A stretch of DNA of 64,000 nt from Pseudobutyrivibrio sp. OR37 (lineage in GTDB: Bacteria; Bacillota; Clostridia; Lachnospirales; Lachnospiraceae). Where the stretch lies: NCBI RefSeq assembly GCF_900113655.1, contig NZ_FOQF01000012.1:1-64000 (forward strand), given 5' to 3'. The position numbers and the translations under genes are program-made. Below are positions 8,058 to 19,111 of this stretch, in pieces. Position 1 is the first letter of the stretch, and every line of letters starts with the position of its first letter. The notes beneath the pieces are model-generated. The model searched no databases. It was given only the letters and a program-made list of their open reading frames with translations, and had not been told where the DNA came from.

Positions 8058-9466
8058 ACTACTCCCTCACGAGTATCTTTAATCTCAACACCTTTTGCTA
8101 AAAGCTCATCACGGATTGCATCTGCTGTAGCAAAATCCTTTGCCTTTTTAGCTTCTGCACGACGAGCGATAGCGTCATTAATATATGCCTCAAGCTCTGC
8201 ATCTACTGATGAACCAGCATCTGCAAGTGCCTTTGCATGACCAACTAAATCAAGTGAAAGCACCTTATCAAAGCTTTCTACTAAAGCAAGCTTTGTTGCA
8301 TCATTTGTGTCGGCCTTTAAAGCATCATAAAGGACTGTTACAGCCATTGAAGTGTTAAGGTCGTTAGATACAGCTTCGAGGAATTTAGCCTCGTATTCTG
8401 CCTTAACTGCCTCATCAACAGTACCTTCAGACTTAAGCTCTGCTACACGCTTTACAAGCTTATTGTAAGCTGTAACTGTGTTGTCAAGATTCTCCCAAGA
8501 GAATACAAGTGGCTTACGGTAGTGTGACTGTAAGCAGAAGAATCTGTAAACAAGTGGATCGTAGCCCTTCTCCTGAAGAAGTGATACTGTAAGGATAGCG
8601 CCCTTTGACTTTGACATCTTTCCTGACTGGTCATTAAGGTGATTGCTGTGGAACCAGTAGTTGCACCACTTGTGACCAAGGTATGCCTCTGACTGAGCGA
8701 TTTCGTTTGTGTGATGTGGGAAGATATTATCTACACCACCACAGTGAATATCCATATACTCACCAAGGTGCTTCATTGAAATGCAAGAGCACTCAATGTG
8801 CCAGCCTGGGTAACCAACACCCCATGGGCTGTCCCACTTAAGAGCCTGGTCTTCGAACTTTGACTTTGTAAACCAAAGAACGAAATCAGTCTTGTTCTTT
8901 TTATTAACATCCTCTTCTACATCATCACGAACGCCTACCTCAAGGGCTTCCTTTTCAACTGATGATGAGAATACATAATAATCCTCAAGCTTGCTGGTAT
9001 CAAAATAAACATTTCCACCTGCAACATATGCGTAGCCCTTCTCAAGAAGAACCTCTACCATATGAATGAATTCGGGAATGCAATTTGTAGCTGGCTCAAC
9101 AACGTCTGGGCGCTTGTTTCCAACTGCATCGAAATCCTTGAAGAAGGCATCTGTATAGAACTTTGCAATCTCCATAACTGTCTTGTGTTCACGCTTTGCA
9201 CCGGCAACCATCTTGTCTTCGCCTGTATCTGCGTCTGAAGAAAGATGTCCTACATCAGTGATGTTCATAACACGCTTTACATTGTAGCCTGCGTATTCCA
9301 AAGACTTAAGTAAAACGTCCTGCATGATATATGTACGGATATTTCCGATGTGTGCGAAATGATATACTGTAGGGCCGCAGGTGTACATGCTGACCTTGCC
9401 CTCTTCTCTTGAGTGAAACTCCTCAACCTGTCTGTCTAATGTATTGTAAAAAGTAAACTTATTCAT
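8042..9466 (-). CDS. cysS: Cysteinyl-tRNA synthetase
   Basis: Class I aminoacyl-tRNA synthetase charging tRNA-Cys. The 474 residues show the zinc ligand Cys in YTCGPTVY, the HIGH-type signature HFAHIGN, the second zinc cluster WHIECSCISMKHLG, the KMSKS loop GKMSKSKG and the helical anticodon domain ending EIKDTREGVVWHL. Length is usual for the family. It starts 2 bp after the ispF stop and overlaps mrnC, so ispF-cysS-mrnC form one operon. There is no room for a T-box leader, so control must come from upstream of ispF. Confidence 0.97.
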   Translation of the reverse strand: MNKFTFYNTLDRQVEEFHSREEGKVSMYTCGPTVYHFAHIGNIRTYIMQDVLLKSLEYAGYNVKRVMNITDVGHLSSDADTGEDKMVAGAKREHKTVMEIAKFYTDAFFKDFDAVGNKRPDVVEPATNCIPEFIHMVEVLLEKGYAYVAGGNVYFDTSKLEDYYVFSSSVEKEALEVGVRDDVEEDVNKKNKTDFVLWFTKSKFEDQALKWDSPWGVGYPGWHIECSCISMKHLGEYMDIHCGGVDNIFPHHTNEIAQSEAYLGHKWCNYWFHSNHLNDQSGKMSKSKGAILTVSLLQEKGYDPLVYRFFCLQSHYRKPLVFSWENLDNTVTAYNKLVKRVAELKSEGTVDEAVKAEYEAKFLEAVSNDLNTSMAVTVLYDALKADTNDATKLALVESFDKVLSLDLVGHAKALADAGSSVDAELEAYINDAIARRAEAKKAKDFATADAIRDELLAKGVEIKDTREGVVWHLV

Positions 9467-9468
9467 TA

Positions 9469-10020
9469 TTATTCTCCTTTATTTCTAGCGCATCCTCCGC
9501 AAGTTGCACAGCTACGTCCGCTGTCGAATACTACGTTGCTGCCATCATAAAATTCGTAGAGCAAACAGACTGCCTGTGAGCTGATGCCCTCCTCGCGGCC
9601 TGTGAAGCCTAAGTGTTCTTCTGTAGTGGCCTTAATATTAACCTGACTAACATCAATACCAAGACACTTTGCAACGTTTTCTTCCATCTGCTCAATGTAT
9701 GGGCGAAGCTTTGGAGCCTGGGCAATAACTGTAGCATCTACATTACCTACCACATATCCTTCATCCATAACAAGCTCTCTGACTTGTTCTAAAAGCTTCA
9801 TAGAATCAGCCCCCTTATATTTAGGATCTGTATCTGGGAAATGTGCGCCTATATCCTTTAAGCCTGCTGCACCAAGAACAGCATCTGCTATTGCATGTAA
9901 AAGTACATCTGCATCGGAATGACCTAATAAACCAAGTGTATGCTCAATCTTTACACCACCGATAATTAAATCACGGCCTTCCACAAGCTTATGTACATCA
10001 TAACCTGTACCTATTCTCAT
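9469..10020 (-). CDS. ispF: 2-C-methyl-D-erythritol 2,4-cyclodiphosphate synthase with Cys-rich tail
   Basis: Fifth step of the methylerythritol phosphate route to isoprenoids; a homotrimer with zinc at each interface. Zinc ligands are in GTGYDVHKL and [28 protein letters not shown] and the nucleotide-binding [15 protein letters not shown] follow. The family is normally about 155-160 residues. This one has 183, with an extra tail of about 28 residues ending [13 protein letters not shown], containing three cysteines spaced CxxCxxC. The role of this tail is unknown. It heads the ispF-cysS-mrnC operon and is separated from the upstream kinase operon's end by a terminator. Confidence 0.95.
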   Translation of the reverse strand: MRIGTGYDVHKLVEGRDLIIGGVKIEHTLGLLGHSDADVLLHAIADAVLGAAGLKDIGAHFPDTDPKYKGADSMKLLEQVRELVMDEGYVVGNVDATVIAQAPKLRPYIEQMEENVAKCLGIDVSQVNIKATTEEHLGFTGREEGISSQAVCLLYEFYDGSNVVFDSGRSCATCGGCARNKGE

Positions 10021-10120
10021 GTTGCCTCCTAATCTATGTATAGAGAAAACCTCTAAAATATTACCTATTAAACTACTGTATTATATCAAAAAATCCTCAA
10101 GTTTAATAGGGGCATTTTAA

Positions 10121-10150
10121 TAGCGCCCCACCGGTACAGGTGGGGCGCTA
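10121..10150 (-). terminator. Terminator of the signalling operon
   Basis: TAGCGCCCCACC and GGTGGGGCGCTA form a perfect 12-bp stem with a 6-nt loop, 5 bp after the stop of the large hybrid kinase. The T run is poor (ATTAAAAT), but the very stable stem sits exactly between two minus-strand operons. Confidence 0.7.
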
Positions 10151-10155
10151 ACTCA

Positions 10156-13100
10156 CTAGTCTAGTATCTCTTCCATCTTGTCCCAGTCGAAGAGCTTTAA
10201 GTATTTCTGTAGGTCCTTGAACTTGGCCAGTTCTGCCTCTGGAAGCTTGTAAGCCATTACGTCGTTTATTACCATTTCGGCGCCGTCGTAATCCATCTGC
10301 TGCACAAGCTCCTTTAGGGCCTCGTATGCTCCCAAAAGCTCATCCTCTGGAATTGGTTCCTTGGAAGAAGTGTCCTCATCAGCAGCTTCATCTAATCTTG
10401 CAAAAAGCTCTCTGAAATTTCGGTAATCAGAAAGAAGCTTTGGTGTATTGATGTTGATAATATCAATGTCTTCCTTCTTGCCAGCTTCTTCAAGCTGCTC
10501 TGCAAGGGATGAAAGGTCCATGGCGCCAACTATTCGAGCAGAAGATTTAAGGGCGTGAACCTTAACAGTGTATAGCCTGATATCTCCTGCCTCTAATGCC
10601 TGCTCAATGGTATCTGCGTTCAAATCTATGGTGTCATAAAAGTCCTTGAGACTATGCTCATAAACTGCTATACCTCCACTATTTCTAATGCCATCCTCAA
10701 GAGAAATAGCCTCTATATCCTTTATCCAGCTTAGATATTCAGGCAGCTTCTGTGGTTCATTTTGAACCTGCTCGCTGGCTGGCTTTTTAATAATCTCATC
10801 ACCGATGTGCTTCATGATAGTAGCTTCCAAGTACTTACTATCAATTGGCTTTGCAATGTAGCCTAAGAACCCCTTTGACTTGTAAAATTCATCCGCCTCA
10901 GGCATAGCGTTTGCAGTCAGTGCATATACAGGCAGATTTGGATAAAGTGCCTTTATCTTTCCCATGGTTTCTATTCCATCCATGCCAGGCATCAAATGAT
11001 CTAGAAGGACAATGTGGAACTTTTCCTTTTCCAATATACTTAAGCACTCTTCGCCACTGGCTGCAGTGGTAATATTGATTTCAGTTGGTTTTAACAAGCC
11101 CTTGATAACAGTTAGATTCATTGGGTTATCATCAACCACAAGAATCCTTGCTCCCGGTGCAATAAACTGTGGAGCGTAAAAGCCTGGAGGCACTGTCTCT
11201 ATTCTTTCCTTGAAGGTTCCAATCGGAGTTGGGTCCACAATCTTTTGCTTAAATGTAAAGATAAATTCAGAGCCCTCTCCGTAAACACTTTCACACCACA
11301 GATTTCCACCCATCAGCTGGGTAAATCTGCGGGAAATATCAAGGCCTAAGCCTGTACCCTGGATTCCACTATTTTTCTTTTCATCCAGTCTTTCATAGGC
11401 GGTAAACAGTTTTTCCAAATCCTCTGTTCTTACGCCAATACCTGTATCCTTGACAGAGATTCTCACATTGCAAATATCATCCTCAATACTCTCTATCTTA
11501 ACACTTAAGGTAAAACCACCTTTTTCTGTATATTTAACAGCATTGGTAAGAAGATTAAGTACTATCTGCTTAACCTTGCCGCCGTCGCCATACAATACCT
11601 TTGGAAGATTTTCATCGATATTTACGTCAAATCTCAAATCCTTCTGCTCAGCACGAACTCTAATCATAGTAATGATGGTTCTAAGCTGAGTTTCAGGTTC
11701 ATAATTATCCTCTACTAAATGCATCTTGCCAGATTCTATCTTGGATATATCCAAAATCTCGTTGATAAGAGACAGCAAGGATTCCGTAGCATTCATAATA
11801 TCCATGGCATTATTAATAACCGTCATTAGATATGGCCGTGGCACCCCTTCAGGATTTTCACGAAGAATCATCTCATCCATACCCATGATGGTATTGATAG
11901 GCGTGCGGATTTCGTGAGATATATTTGCAAGAAAACGGCTCTTGGCACTGTTGGCTCTTTCCGCCTCATCCTTGGCCTGCTGAATCTCTATATACTGACG
12001 ACGAATGACGGTCCAAGTCATAACACGCCAAACCAACACACCTGTTATAATTGCAACAAGAAGAACCATGATAACTCTTACTAATGTAAGCTCGAAGAAA
12101 GTAGGCAGCTTGTTAATATCATAGGTATCCTCGCATATTACCTCCATTGTTGATTCATCTAAAATCTGGATATGAAGTACATATTTGCCATATCTCATTT
12201 CTGTAAATTCCAGCGTAGACAGCCCATCCCTATGGATGGTGAAACCAGAATCTACACTGTTTTCTAAGAATACTCTAACAAGAGGATTTGTCATAGAGTA
12301 ATCTAGAACTGCAGGGGTAATAACAATACGCTTGTTAGAGGCAGGAATAGTGTATGCTCCCTTATCATCTGGCACCAAATGAACATCATCGCAGGTGATA
12401 CTGGTTATACCTGTTTTGATTTCAATGTTATCAGCCCTGTAATTATTAATATTTACCCTAGATACGCCTGTCATTCCAGCTATATAAAGATTGCCATCTT
12501 CGTCCATATCACTGTATTCCTGCAATATAGGCATACTGGTCAATCCATTTGACAATGTGTAAAGCTTATAATCTTCAACAGAATCATTAAGCATATCATC
12601 GATTTTTACTACATAGATACCATTTGACGCAAGAACCCATACCTCCTCCTTGTCGTTGCAGAAAATATTGTCATTGTTGTTATAAGGGAAGGTGCTGACA
12701 TCGGTTATCACCCCATCCTTCATATATTCGATACTGTTGGATGTAACTATCCAATAAAGCTGATGCTTTTCATCCCACTTAATTCTATTTATAACATCAC
12801 TGGTAAGACCATCAGCCTTGCCTATCTTTGTTACCACATCACCATCAACTACATATATTCCATCACCATCTGTAGCTATATAATTCTTGCCATCTGCGCC
12901 AACCTGCAAATCAAGAAATACTGTATTCTTAAGTCCAGAGCTACTATCAAATTTCCTTACTACGCTAAAATCCTTAATGACTGCCATGCCGCCATTCGTA
13001 GCCACATAAGCAGTATTATCGTCTGCCACATCAACGCATCTAATCTCGTTACTTGGCATGCCTTCTTCCTTTGTAAAATTAAGAATTTCCCCATCAGTCT

Positions 13101-14412
13101 TCTGACACACCAGTCCCAGACCATTTGTAAAGGTAGATACCCAGATATTTCCTGCAAAATCCTTGGCAACATCCCTGACAATAGAGTCACCAATATATTT
13201 AGTAAGCTCTGTTTCAACAGGATTTTCAAAATTATCCAGTAAATACAGGCCCTCATTGGTGCCCACATAAAGGGAATTCTTGTAAATACAGGTCGAATTA
13301 ACCACGACATCTTTGATTCCAGCATCACCTGTAACATTTTCAAAATTGTTAGCAACAATCTTCATAACTCCCTGACGTGAGGATGCAATCCAAAGATTTC
13401 CCTGATAATCCTCAGTCATCATTTCTATACCGCTGTTAATAGGAAGGTCCTCCAAAACCCGGAATTCACCCCCATCCAAATAACCAAGAGCTGTTTCAGA
13501 AGCAACCCACACTCTTTTGCAAGCGTACATAATCCACTTGACTGTTTTTAGCGGTGCTACAGATACTTCCTTCATATCAGAAAGCTGACTTCCAAACTCC
13601 CCGTAGTACACCTTGTCAGATTTAGTGCCAATGATGACCTTACCTGCGTGCTCCTTATTTGCACTGATGTGTGATATTTCTAATTCTCCTAATGTTCCAT
13701 CGGAATAAAATGCTGATATTTGACATGCGTTAATTGAAAAGACTTCCCCTGACTTTGTATAGCCATAAACTGTGCCATCTGGGCCAGCGTCCATCCTTAA
13801 GATTCGTTTACTATTGATTCTATCATCATCTAATAGATGCAGATTATTAGCGGTATCATAGAATGCGATACCATCAGTTGTTCCTATTAAAATGTTACCC
13901 TTTTCATCCTCTGCAAAGGTGCGAATAGATGAAGATGGAAGGCCCATTTCATCAGTAAGATGTATTGGATTTCTTTTATCGTCAAAATACACTACACCAT
14001 TATCATTGGTGCCAATCCATATTCTTCCCTGAGAGTCCTCAAAAAGTGCTCTTGCACTGGTAAGTCCATCAGTGTTATTAAATCTATAAAAATTGGAACC
14101 ATCGTATCTGATGATTCCACTATATCCTCCAATCCAAATATAGCCCTCGTCTGTACCAAGCACAAAATTAGCCTCCGAGGTAGGAAGACCATTTTTGGCA
14201 TCATACATTTGGGCATAGTATCCCATATTTTTCAATTGGTTTGAAGCGGCATAGCCGCCTCCCATATTTACTTTATCTTCTGAAGCACTAGCAGCCTTTA
14301 CATCCCCTGTATTTGCAAACAAAACTACAAATACCACCAAAAAAGAAATTAGCCAGCACCACCTGCTCCTATTTTTTCCCATGCTAGAATTATATCTATG
14401 AAAATCATACAA
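10156..14412 (-). CDS. Hybrid two-component sensor kinase with propeller sensor (HTCS-like), REC and Hpt
   Basis: A 1418-residue membrane phosphorelay protein. Order: signal anchor ([17 protein letters not shown]), about 14 two-component propeller repeats with motifs such as [10 protein letters not shown] and [11 protein letters not shown] (residues 60-680), a Y_Y_Y-like beta domain (about 690-770), one membrane helix ([19 protein letters not shown]), HisKA with His833 in [10 protein letters not shown], ATPase lobe ([17 protein letters not shown]), receiver with Asp1138 in [11 protein letters not shown], Hpt with His1286 in VHALKSSAR, and a C-terminal helical domain shared with the other two hybrid kinases here. 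In Bacteroides this sensor architecture detects oligosaccharides, but there it ends in AraC; here it ends in Hpt, so phosphate must leave to another receiver. No strong ribosome binding site; GTG/ATG choice is uncertain within the first 11 residues. Confidence 0.9.
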   Translation of the reverse strand: MYDFHRYNSSMGKNRSRWCWLISFLVVFVVLFANTGDVKAASASEDKVNMGGGYAASNQLKNMGYYAQMYDAKNGLPTSEANFVLGTDEGYIWIGGYSGIIRYDGSNFYRFNNTDGLTSARALFEDSQGRIWIGTNDNGVVYFDDKRNPIHLTDEMGLPSSSIRTFAEDEKGNILIGTTDGIAFYDTANNLHLLDDDRINSKRILRMDAGPDGTVYGYTKSGEVFSINACQISAFYSDGTLGELEISHISANKEHAGKVIIGTKSDKVYYGEFGSQLSDMKEVSVAPLKTVKWIMYACKRVWVASETALGYLDGGEFRVLEDLPINSGIEMMTEDYQGNLWIASSRQGVMKIVANNFENVTGDAGIKDVVVNSTCIYKNSLYVGTNEGLYLLDNFENPVETELTKYIGDSIVRDVAKDFAGNIWVSTFTNGLGLVCQKTDGEILNFTKEEGMPSNEIRCVDVADDNTAYVATNGGMAVIKDFSVVRKFDSSSGLKNTVFLDLQVGADGKNYIATDGDGIYVVDGDVVTKIGKADGLTSDVINRIKWDEKHQLYWIVTSNSIEYMKDGVITDVSTFPYNNNDNIFCNDKEEVWVLASNGIYVVKIDDMLNDSVEDYKLYTLSNGLTSMPILQEYSDMDEDGNLYIAGMTGVSRVNINNYRADNIEIKTGITSITCDDVHLVPDDKGAYTIPASNKRIVITPAVLDYSMTNPLVRVFLENSVDSGFTIHRDGLSTLEFTEMRYGKYVLHIQILDESTMEVICEDTYDINKLPTFFELTLVRVIMVLLVAIITGVLVWRVMTWTVIRRQYIEIQQAKDEAERANSAKSRFLANISHEIRTPINTIMGMDEMILRENPEGVPRPYLMTVINNAMDIMNATESLLSLINEILDISKIESGKMHLVEDNYEPETQLRTIITMIRVRAEQKDLRFDVNIDENLPKVLYGDGGKVKQIVLNLLTNAVKYTEKGGFTLSVKIESIEDDICNVRISVKDTGIGVRTEDLEKLFTAYERLDEKKNSGIQGTGLGLDISRRFTQLMGGNLWCESVYGEGSEFIFTFKQKIVDPTPIGTFKERIETVPPGFYAPQFIAPGARILVVDDNPMNLTVIKGLLKPTEINITTAASGEECLSILEKEKFHIVLLDHLMPGMDGIETMGKIKALYPNLPVYALTANAMPEADEFYKSKGFLGYIAKPIDSKYLEATIMKHIGDEIIKKPASEQVQNEPQKLPEYLSWIKDIEAISLEDGIRNSGGIAVYEHSLKDFYDTIDLNADTIEQALEAGDIRLYTVKVHALKSSARIVGAMDLSSLAEQLEEAGKKEDIDIININTPKLLSDYRNFRELFARLDEAADEDTSSKEPIPEDELLGAYEALKELVQQMDYDGAEMVINDVMAYKLPEAELAKFKDLQKYLKLFDWDKMEEILD

Positions 14413-14447
14413 ACTGTTACCAAATTATAGTTTTTCTGTGAGGACAG

Positions 14448-15203
14448 CTATCCCATAAAGAAAACCTTAAGCTTATTTAAGAGCTCGTCCTTGCCTATTG
14501 TCTTTAGGAAATATCCCTGTGGATTTAGGGCAAGTACAGCCATAACGCTTTCCTTATCGTCCCTTCCTGTTAAAAACATTACAGGAATATTTTTTGTATC
14601 ATCATCTGCCCTAAGCATTTCAAGCACCTGTGGACCATCGGTAACAGGCATCTCATAATCTAACAAGATTAAATCTACTGTGTTGTTACTGCCCAGCCAT
14701 TTGATGGCACGAAGTCCAGATGTAGCCATAGAAACCTTATAAGAATCCTTTAGCCACTCACGAACAAGACTCATATAGTTTGGATCATCATCAACAATCA
14801 AAATGCTTCGCTTTAGTTCATCTGACGCAGCCTGCTTATTAAAAATGTTTATACAGTCAATATAGTCATCATAAACAAGTGGTCTTGATAGAATCTTATA
14901 AATCAATTGTGAAGGAATACTCGCTGCAACCTCATTAGCATCTACAGGATCCCCTATAAGGATAATTTGTTTATCATCATCCTCCATTTTATCTACCAGG
15001 AATGTACGAATGTCATCGGTAAATCTATCTTCCTTTTCCATGTAGAAGGTAACTAGTGCTGTCTCATCCCAGTGGTCATGAATATCATCTAAATTTAGGG
15101 TTACAAAAAATGCATCGATATCCACATCCTTTAGTTTCTTTAAAAGAACTCTTATGATGAAGGATTCCTTTGCCCCTATAATCATTATCTTATTCTCTTT
15201 CAT
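14448..15203 (-). CDS. Double-receiver protein (pseudo-REC plus REC), no output domain
   Basis: A 251-residue response regulator without DNA-binding or enzymatic domain. Residues 1-120 look like a degenerate receiver: a hydrophobic first strand (NKIMIIGAKES) without the acidic pair, no phosphorylatable Asp at the expected strand, and KILSRPLVY where active receivers have a Lys-Pro. Residues 130-251 are an intact receiver: acidic pair in ILIVDDDPNY, acceptor Asp182 in LLDYEMP, Thr in FLTGRDD and Lys in YFLKTIG. It lies between two Hpt-containing kinases, 16-17 and 35 bp from each, so it is the obvious local phosphate acceptor. A paralogue is encoded at 36267-37082. Output is unknown; protein-protein contact is likely. 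Confidence 0.85.
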   Translation of the reverse strand: MKENKIMIIGAKESFIIRVLLKKLKDVDIDAFFVTLNLDDIHDHWDETALVTFYMEKEDRFTDDIRTFLVDKMEDDDKQIILIGDPVDANEVAASIPSQLIYKILSRPLVYDDYIDCINIFNKQAASDELKRSILIVDDDPNYMSLVREWLKDSYKVSMATSGLRAIKWLGSNNTVDLILLDYEMPVTDGPQVLEMLRADDDTKNIPVMFLTGRDDKESVMAVLALNPQGYFLKTIGKDELLNKLKVFFMG

Positions 15204-15219
15204 AATCTCCTCCGTAAGC

Positions 15220-17733
15220 CTATTTATTCTTTAGTAGCTCTTCCATTTTATCCCAATTGAAGGTCTTTAACGCCTTTTCTATGTCCTTGAAAAGCTTATC
15301 CTCTTCCCCTGGCAGCCGATACTGTTTTATCTCGGATACTATCATCTCTATAGAATCAAAATCCATCTGCGGTGCCAGCTCTTTAATGGCCTCTATAGCA
15401 CCTGAAAGCTCCTCAGGCGGGATTGGCTCCTTATCGCTGTTGTCCCCTTGATTACTAGGATTAAGGCCTGCCAAAATATCTAAATATCCCTGGTACTCTT
15501 CTAACATATCGCTATAATGTCTGTTGATGTAATCCCAGTTGTTCTTTTTACCGGCATCCTCCAACCATTTTGCCTTTTCGGAAAGGTCGTGGGCACCGAT
15601 AATTCTAGCAGAGCTTTTAAGGGCGTGAACCTTTATGGTGAACAGCTTTATATCCTTCTCTTTGTAGGCTGTGTCAATTACTTCACTATTCTCTTCTATT
15701 GTATCCAAAAACAGCTTTAAAGAAAATACAAAACTCTCGGCACCGCCACTATATTTTATGCCGTCATCAACATTGATACCTTCCACATCGTAAAGCCAAT
15801 CATAACCCTCTGGTAATCGGCTAAATTCCGCTATGGCATCAACATCTGCATCCATAACAGCGTCGTCTGGAAGATATAATCTAATCACATTTTCCAAGGT
15901 CTGTCCGTCTACAGGCTTAGGAAGATATCCTGTAAAGCCCTTGGACACATAATACTCCTTACCATTTGCAATGTAATTTGCAGTAAGGGCGATTACAGGC
16001 AAATCAGGATATTTCTCCCTGATTTTAGCCACAGTTTCAAGTCCGTCCATGCCTGGCATCATGTGATCCAAAAGCACAAGATTGTAGTCTGCCTCATCCA
16101 GCTTCACCAAACATTCCTCACCGGAATCAGCAGTTACTATGTACATTTTTGTATTTGCAAGAAGACCTTTGATAACTGCCAGGTTCATAGGATTATCATC
16201 TACTACTAGGATGCTGATATCAGGTGCCACGAATCTAGGGATATATGGTCCCTTTGCAGTCTCCTCTACCTTTTCCTCGAAAAAGCCGATTTCCGTTGGG
16301 TCGATTACTATCTGCTTAATCTGGAAGGTAAAGGTTGCACCATTTCCAACTGAGCTTTCGCAGGAAAGCTTTCCATCCATAAGCTCCGCAAAATGTCTGG
16401 ATATATCAAGTCCCAAGCCAGTACCTTGGATATTGCTGTTTTTAACCTCATCCAAGCCTTCAAAGGCATAGAACACCTTTGACAAATCTTCCGGCTTTAT
16501 GCCAGGCCCGGTATCCTTTACAAGAAATTCTATCAGACAGCTATCCTCATACTTGTGTAGTACTTTAACTCTAAACTCAAAGCCTTTCTCGCCGGTATAT
16601 TTTAAAGAATTATTCAAAATGTTAAGGACAATCTGCTTAATCTTCACCATGTCGCCGTAAAGCTTTCTTGGCAAAGCTTCGTCGATATCAACATCGAATC
16701 TAAGCTCCTGATCGTCACTTCTGGCTCGAATTAAGCCTATTACATCTCGAAGAAGCTCTACTGTATCGTACTCATGCTCCACAAGGCGCATTTTGCCAGA
16801 TTCAATCTGGGAAATATCAAGTACATCATTTATAAGCGAAAGCAAGGATTCTGATGCGTATTCAATATCCTTAGCGCATTTTGTAACCCTTTCATAATAG
16901 CCCTCTGGAACATCTGAATGATCCTCCCTGAGAATCATCTCGTTCATACCCATAATGGTATTTATAGGCGTTCTTATTTCGTGGGAAATATTAGCAAGAA
17001 ATCTTGATTTTGCTGTGTTGGCCTGTTCCGCTTTAACCTTGGCCTCCTGCAAATCGTTCATGTTAAGAATTTCCGAAAAATATAGCTCCACTACCATGCC
17101 TACCATGGTGATATTTGTAAGTGACAAGCCATAAAGGAAAAACTGCAGAATGCAGGCGATGAATGGCAAGCATGTAAACAAAAAAAGTGGTACATACGTG
17201 CGTCTTCTTAGTCTATTTTTATATTGAACAGTCACTGAAAACTGCAGAATTATCATTAACAATGGGAAGACATAGGAAATTCCAATGAATGGTCCTCTCT
17301 GATAATGATTTGTGGAATCAAAGGTGTAATACAATCCTGTAAATTGAGATATTATCAAACAAATAACACCTGCAGTAAATAGCCCCTCGCATACTGCAAA
17401 ACGTTTTGGCAATCTACTCATGTGGGCTTCAGTACGATACATCTCCATCAAATACTGATTAAAAGAATGAGCAAGGGCCAGTGATAAAAAGTACACCAAG
17501 AAATTACCGATACGAACTACCCAATATCCTGTCATGCTCACGTCGCCCCTATATATATACGTCAAACGATCCGCAATCAATAAAAACATTGCTGAAAATT
17601 GCATATATAAAAGTGCGCCACGACGTCTTTTGCTAAGTATATTAGTGTTACCTGTGAGAATTATAAGCACCCCACAGGCGCCACTTAGAAATAGCATTAT
17701 CTGAAGTTGGAACTCTCGTAAGAAATCCATCAT
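15220..17733 (-). CDS. Hybrid histidine kinase with multi-helix membrane sensor, REC and Hpt
   Basis: An 837-residue protein. The first 225 residues contain about seven hydrophobic segments (for example [15 protein letters not shown]-like and [16 protein letters not shown]) as in 7TM-type sensor modules. HisKA follows with His251 in [10 protein letters not shown], then the ATPase domain ([34 protein letters not shown]), a receiver with Asp556 in [11 protein letters not shown], an Hpt with His703 in VHALKSSAR, and a C-terminal helical domain of about 65 residues. The signal path is His251 to Asp556 to His703 and then to an external receiver, probably the double-receiver protein encoded 16 bp downstream. 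Same domain order as the kinase at 37096-39060 apart from the sensor. Confidence 0.9.
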   Translation of the reverse strand: MMDFLREFQLQIMLFLSGACGVLIILTGNTNILSKRRRGALLYMQFSAMFLLIADRLTYIYRGDVSMTGYWVVRIGNFLVYFLSLALAHSFNQYLMEMYRTEAHMSRLPKRFAVCEGLFTAGVICLIISQFTGLYYTFDSTNHYQRGPFIGISYVFPLLMIILQFSVTVQYKNRLRRRTYVPLFLFTCLPFIACILQFFLYGLSLTNITMVGMVVELYFSEILNMNDLQEAKVKAEQANTAKSRFLANISHEIRTPINTIMGMNEMILREDHSDVPEGYYERVTKCAKDIEYASESLLSLINDVLDISQIESGKMRLVEHEYDTVELLRDVIGLIRARSDDQELRFDVDIDEALPRKLYGDMVKIKQIVLNILNNSLKYTGEKGFEFRVKVLHKYEDSCLIEFLVKDTGPGIKPEDLSKVFYAFEGLDEVKNSNIQGTGLGLDISRHFAELMDGKLSCESSVGNGATFTFQIKQIVIDPTEIGFFEEKVEETAKGPYIPRFVAPDISILVVDDNPMNLAVIKGLLANTKMYIVTADSGEECLVKLDEADYNLVLLDHMMPGMDGLETVAKIREKYPDLPVIALTANYIANGKEYYVSKGFTGYLPKPVDGQTLENVIRLYLPDDAVMDADVDAIAEFSRLPEGYDWLYDVEGINVDDGIKYSGGAESFVFSLKLFLDTIEENSEVIDTAYKEKDIKLFTIKVHALKSSARIIGAHDLSEKAKWLEDAGKKNNWDYINRHYSDMLEEYQGYLDILAGLNPSNQGDNSDKEPIPPEELSGAIEAIKELAPQMDFDSIEMIVSEIKQYRLPGEEDKLFKDIEKALKTFNWDKMEELLKNK

Positions 17734-17762
17734 AATCTGTTACCCCAAATATCCCTTTCACA

Positions 17763-18998
17763 TTAATCCTTGTATTTCTCCATAACCTTTAATACTTCAT
17801 CCTTGGCTTCAACAAAGACCTCCACACATTTTGGGTCGAAATGGGTACCTGCATCCTTTTGGAGAGTAGCAATAGCATCCTCATAAGACATTGCATCCTT
17901 GTATACTCGTTTAGATGACAGGGCATCAAATACATCTGCAACTGCCATTATTCGTGCAGAAAGAGGAATTACCTGCCCCTTTAAGCCCTCTGGGTAGCCG
18001 GAGCCATCCCACTTTTCGTGATGATAGCCTGCCATATTTCTGGCTTCCTTAAGATAATTCTCACCCTGCACAGCCTTTATCGCCTTTTCGATAATCTTTC
18101 GACCATCTTCTGCATGAGTCTTCATTATTGCAAACTCCTCATCAGTGAGCTTGCCAGGCTTGTTTAAAATAGCATCTGGAATATTAATCTTTCCAATGTC
18201 GTGAAGTGGAGCAGATAAAACAACATCAGAAATATACTTTGGTGTTATCTTTGATGCATAATACCCCTTCTTCTTAAGACCTTCGACAATGATTTTCACA
18301 TAATCAGCTGTCTTTTGAATGTGATAACCAGTATCCTTATCACGATTTTCCACCATGTCCGCCATGGTAATAATCAAACCAGTCTGCATCTGATTGATGG
18401 TCTTGGCCTGATACTGGAGGTCGTTCATCTGATTCATGGAATCCTCTGCCATTTTGCAGATTGCATGATACAGAAATTCCAATTCATCATTTGTCTTTAG
18501 ATTAATAGCTTGCATTTCATCCACAGCTTCTTTAGATATGGAATGATTTTCGGCGTAAGCCATTATATTGTTGGTGCTGATAGCGATGGCATTCATTGGA
18601 TAGACCAGATAATATTTAACAATCCACACGCCTGTATATACGATAAACAACAAATAGCCTGAAAAAATAAGGGTTACTCTGATAAGATATTGCTTTGCAA
18701 AATACACATTTTCTTCAGTAGGCAAATCCTTGCTGGCAAAATTCCAAAAGATGCTCATGCTTATCCATACAATCAGTACTGTTATAAGCACTGCAGCAGA
18801 AATTACAATCACGGTAATTCTTTTTTGCAGATTCCCGCTTCTTTCATCTGAAATTGCATAATCTTTAATTTGCTGCTTTGATAGAGGAGTTTGCTTCCAG
18901 CCTAAATTAGCTATTTCAGTAAGGTTTTCTTCCGGAAGTATGCCCACAAGTCCAAGCACTATAGCGGTAGAAAAGCTCTTATCTACTAAATTCAGCAA
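17763..18998 (-). CDS. HD-GYP domain protein (C-terminal part of a frameshifted gene)
   Basis: 411 residues from the first Met, but the frame stays open upstream to about 19187 and encodes more membrane segments, so this is the 3' part of a longer gene. It has two hydrophobic helices (IVISAAVLITVLIVWI, VTLIFSGYLLFIVYTG), a HAMP/coiled-coil linker and an HD-GYP domain. The latter has NRDKDTGYHIQKTADYV, LHDIGKINIPD (metal HD pair), THAEDGRKI, GYHHEKWDGSGYPEGLKG and DVFDALSSKRVYK, which are the full set for a cyclic-di-GMP phosphodiesterase. It lies 29 bp before the hybrid kinase operon. If not translated from an internal start, the disruption may remove the activity. Confidence 0.8.
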   Translation of the reverse strand: MLNLVDKSFSTAIVLGLVGILPEENLTEIANLGWKQTPLSKQQIKDYAISDERSGNLQKRITVIVISAAVLITVLIVWISMSIFWNFASKDLPTEENVYFAKQYLIRVTLIFSGYLLFIVYTGVWIVKYYLVYPMNAIAISTNNIMAYAENHSISKEAVDEMQAINLKTNDELEFLYHAICKMAEDSMNQMNDLQYQAKTINQMQTGLIITMADMVENRDKDTGYHIQKTADYVKIIVEGLKKKGYYASKITPKYISDVVLSAPLHDIGKINIPDAILNKPGKLTDEEFAIMKTHAEDGRKIIEKAIKAVQGENYLKEARNMAGYHHEKWDGSGYPEGLKGQVIPLSARIMAVADVFDALSSKRVYKDAMSYEDAIATLQKDAGTHFDPKCVEVFVEAKDEVLKVMEKYKD

Positions 18999-19111
18999 AA
19001 AATGAACCAGAACAAAATTAACTGTGAAATTATTAATATATTTTGATGATAAATAACTAGATAATCTATTCAGTATCTCAAACTGAGGTGATCCAAGTAT
19101 TAAAAGCTGTA

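Noticed and set aside
9467-10030. T-box leader for cysS
   Set aside because: cysS starts 2 bp after ispF and ispF has no long leader, so there is no room for a T-box.
12763-13242. 159-codon plus-strand ORF within the propeller kinase
   Set aside because: Antisense shadow of the propeller repeats; biased composition, no ribosome binding site and no recognisable domain.
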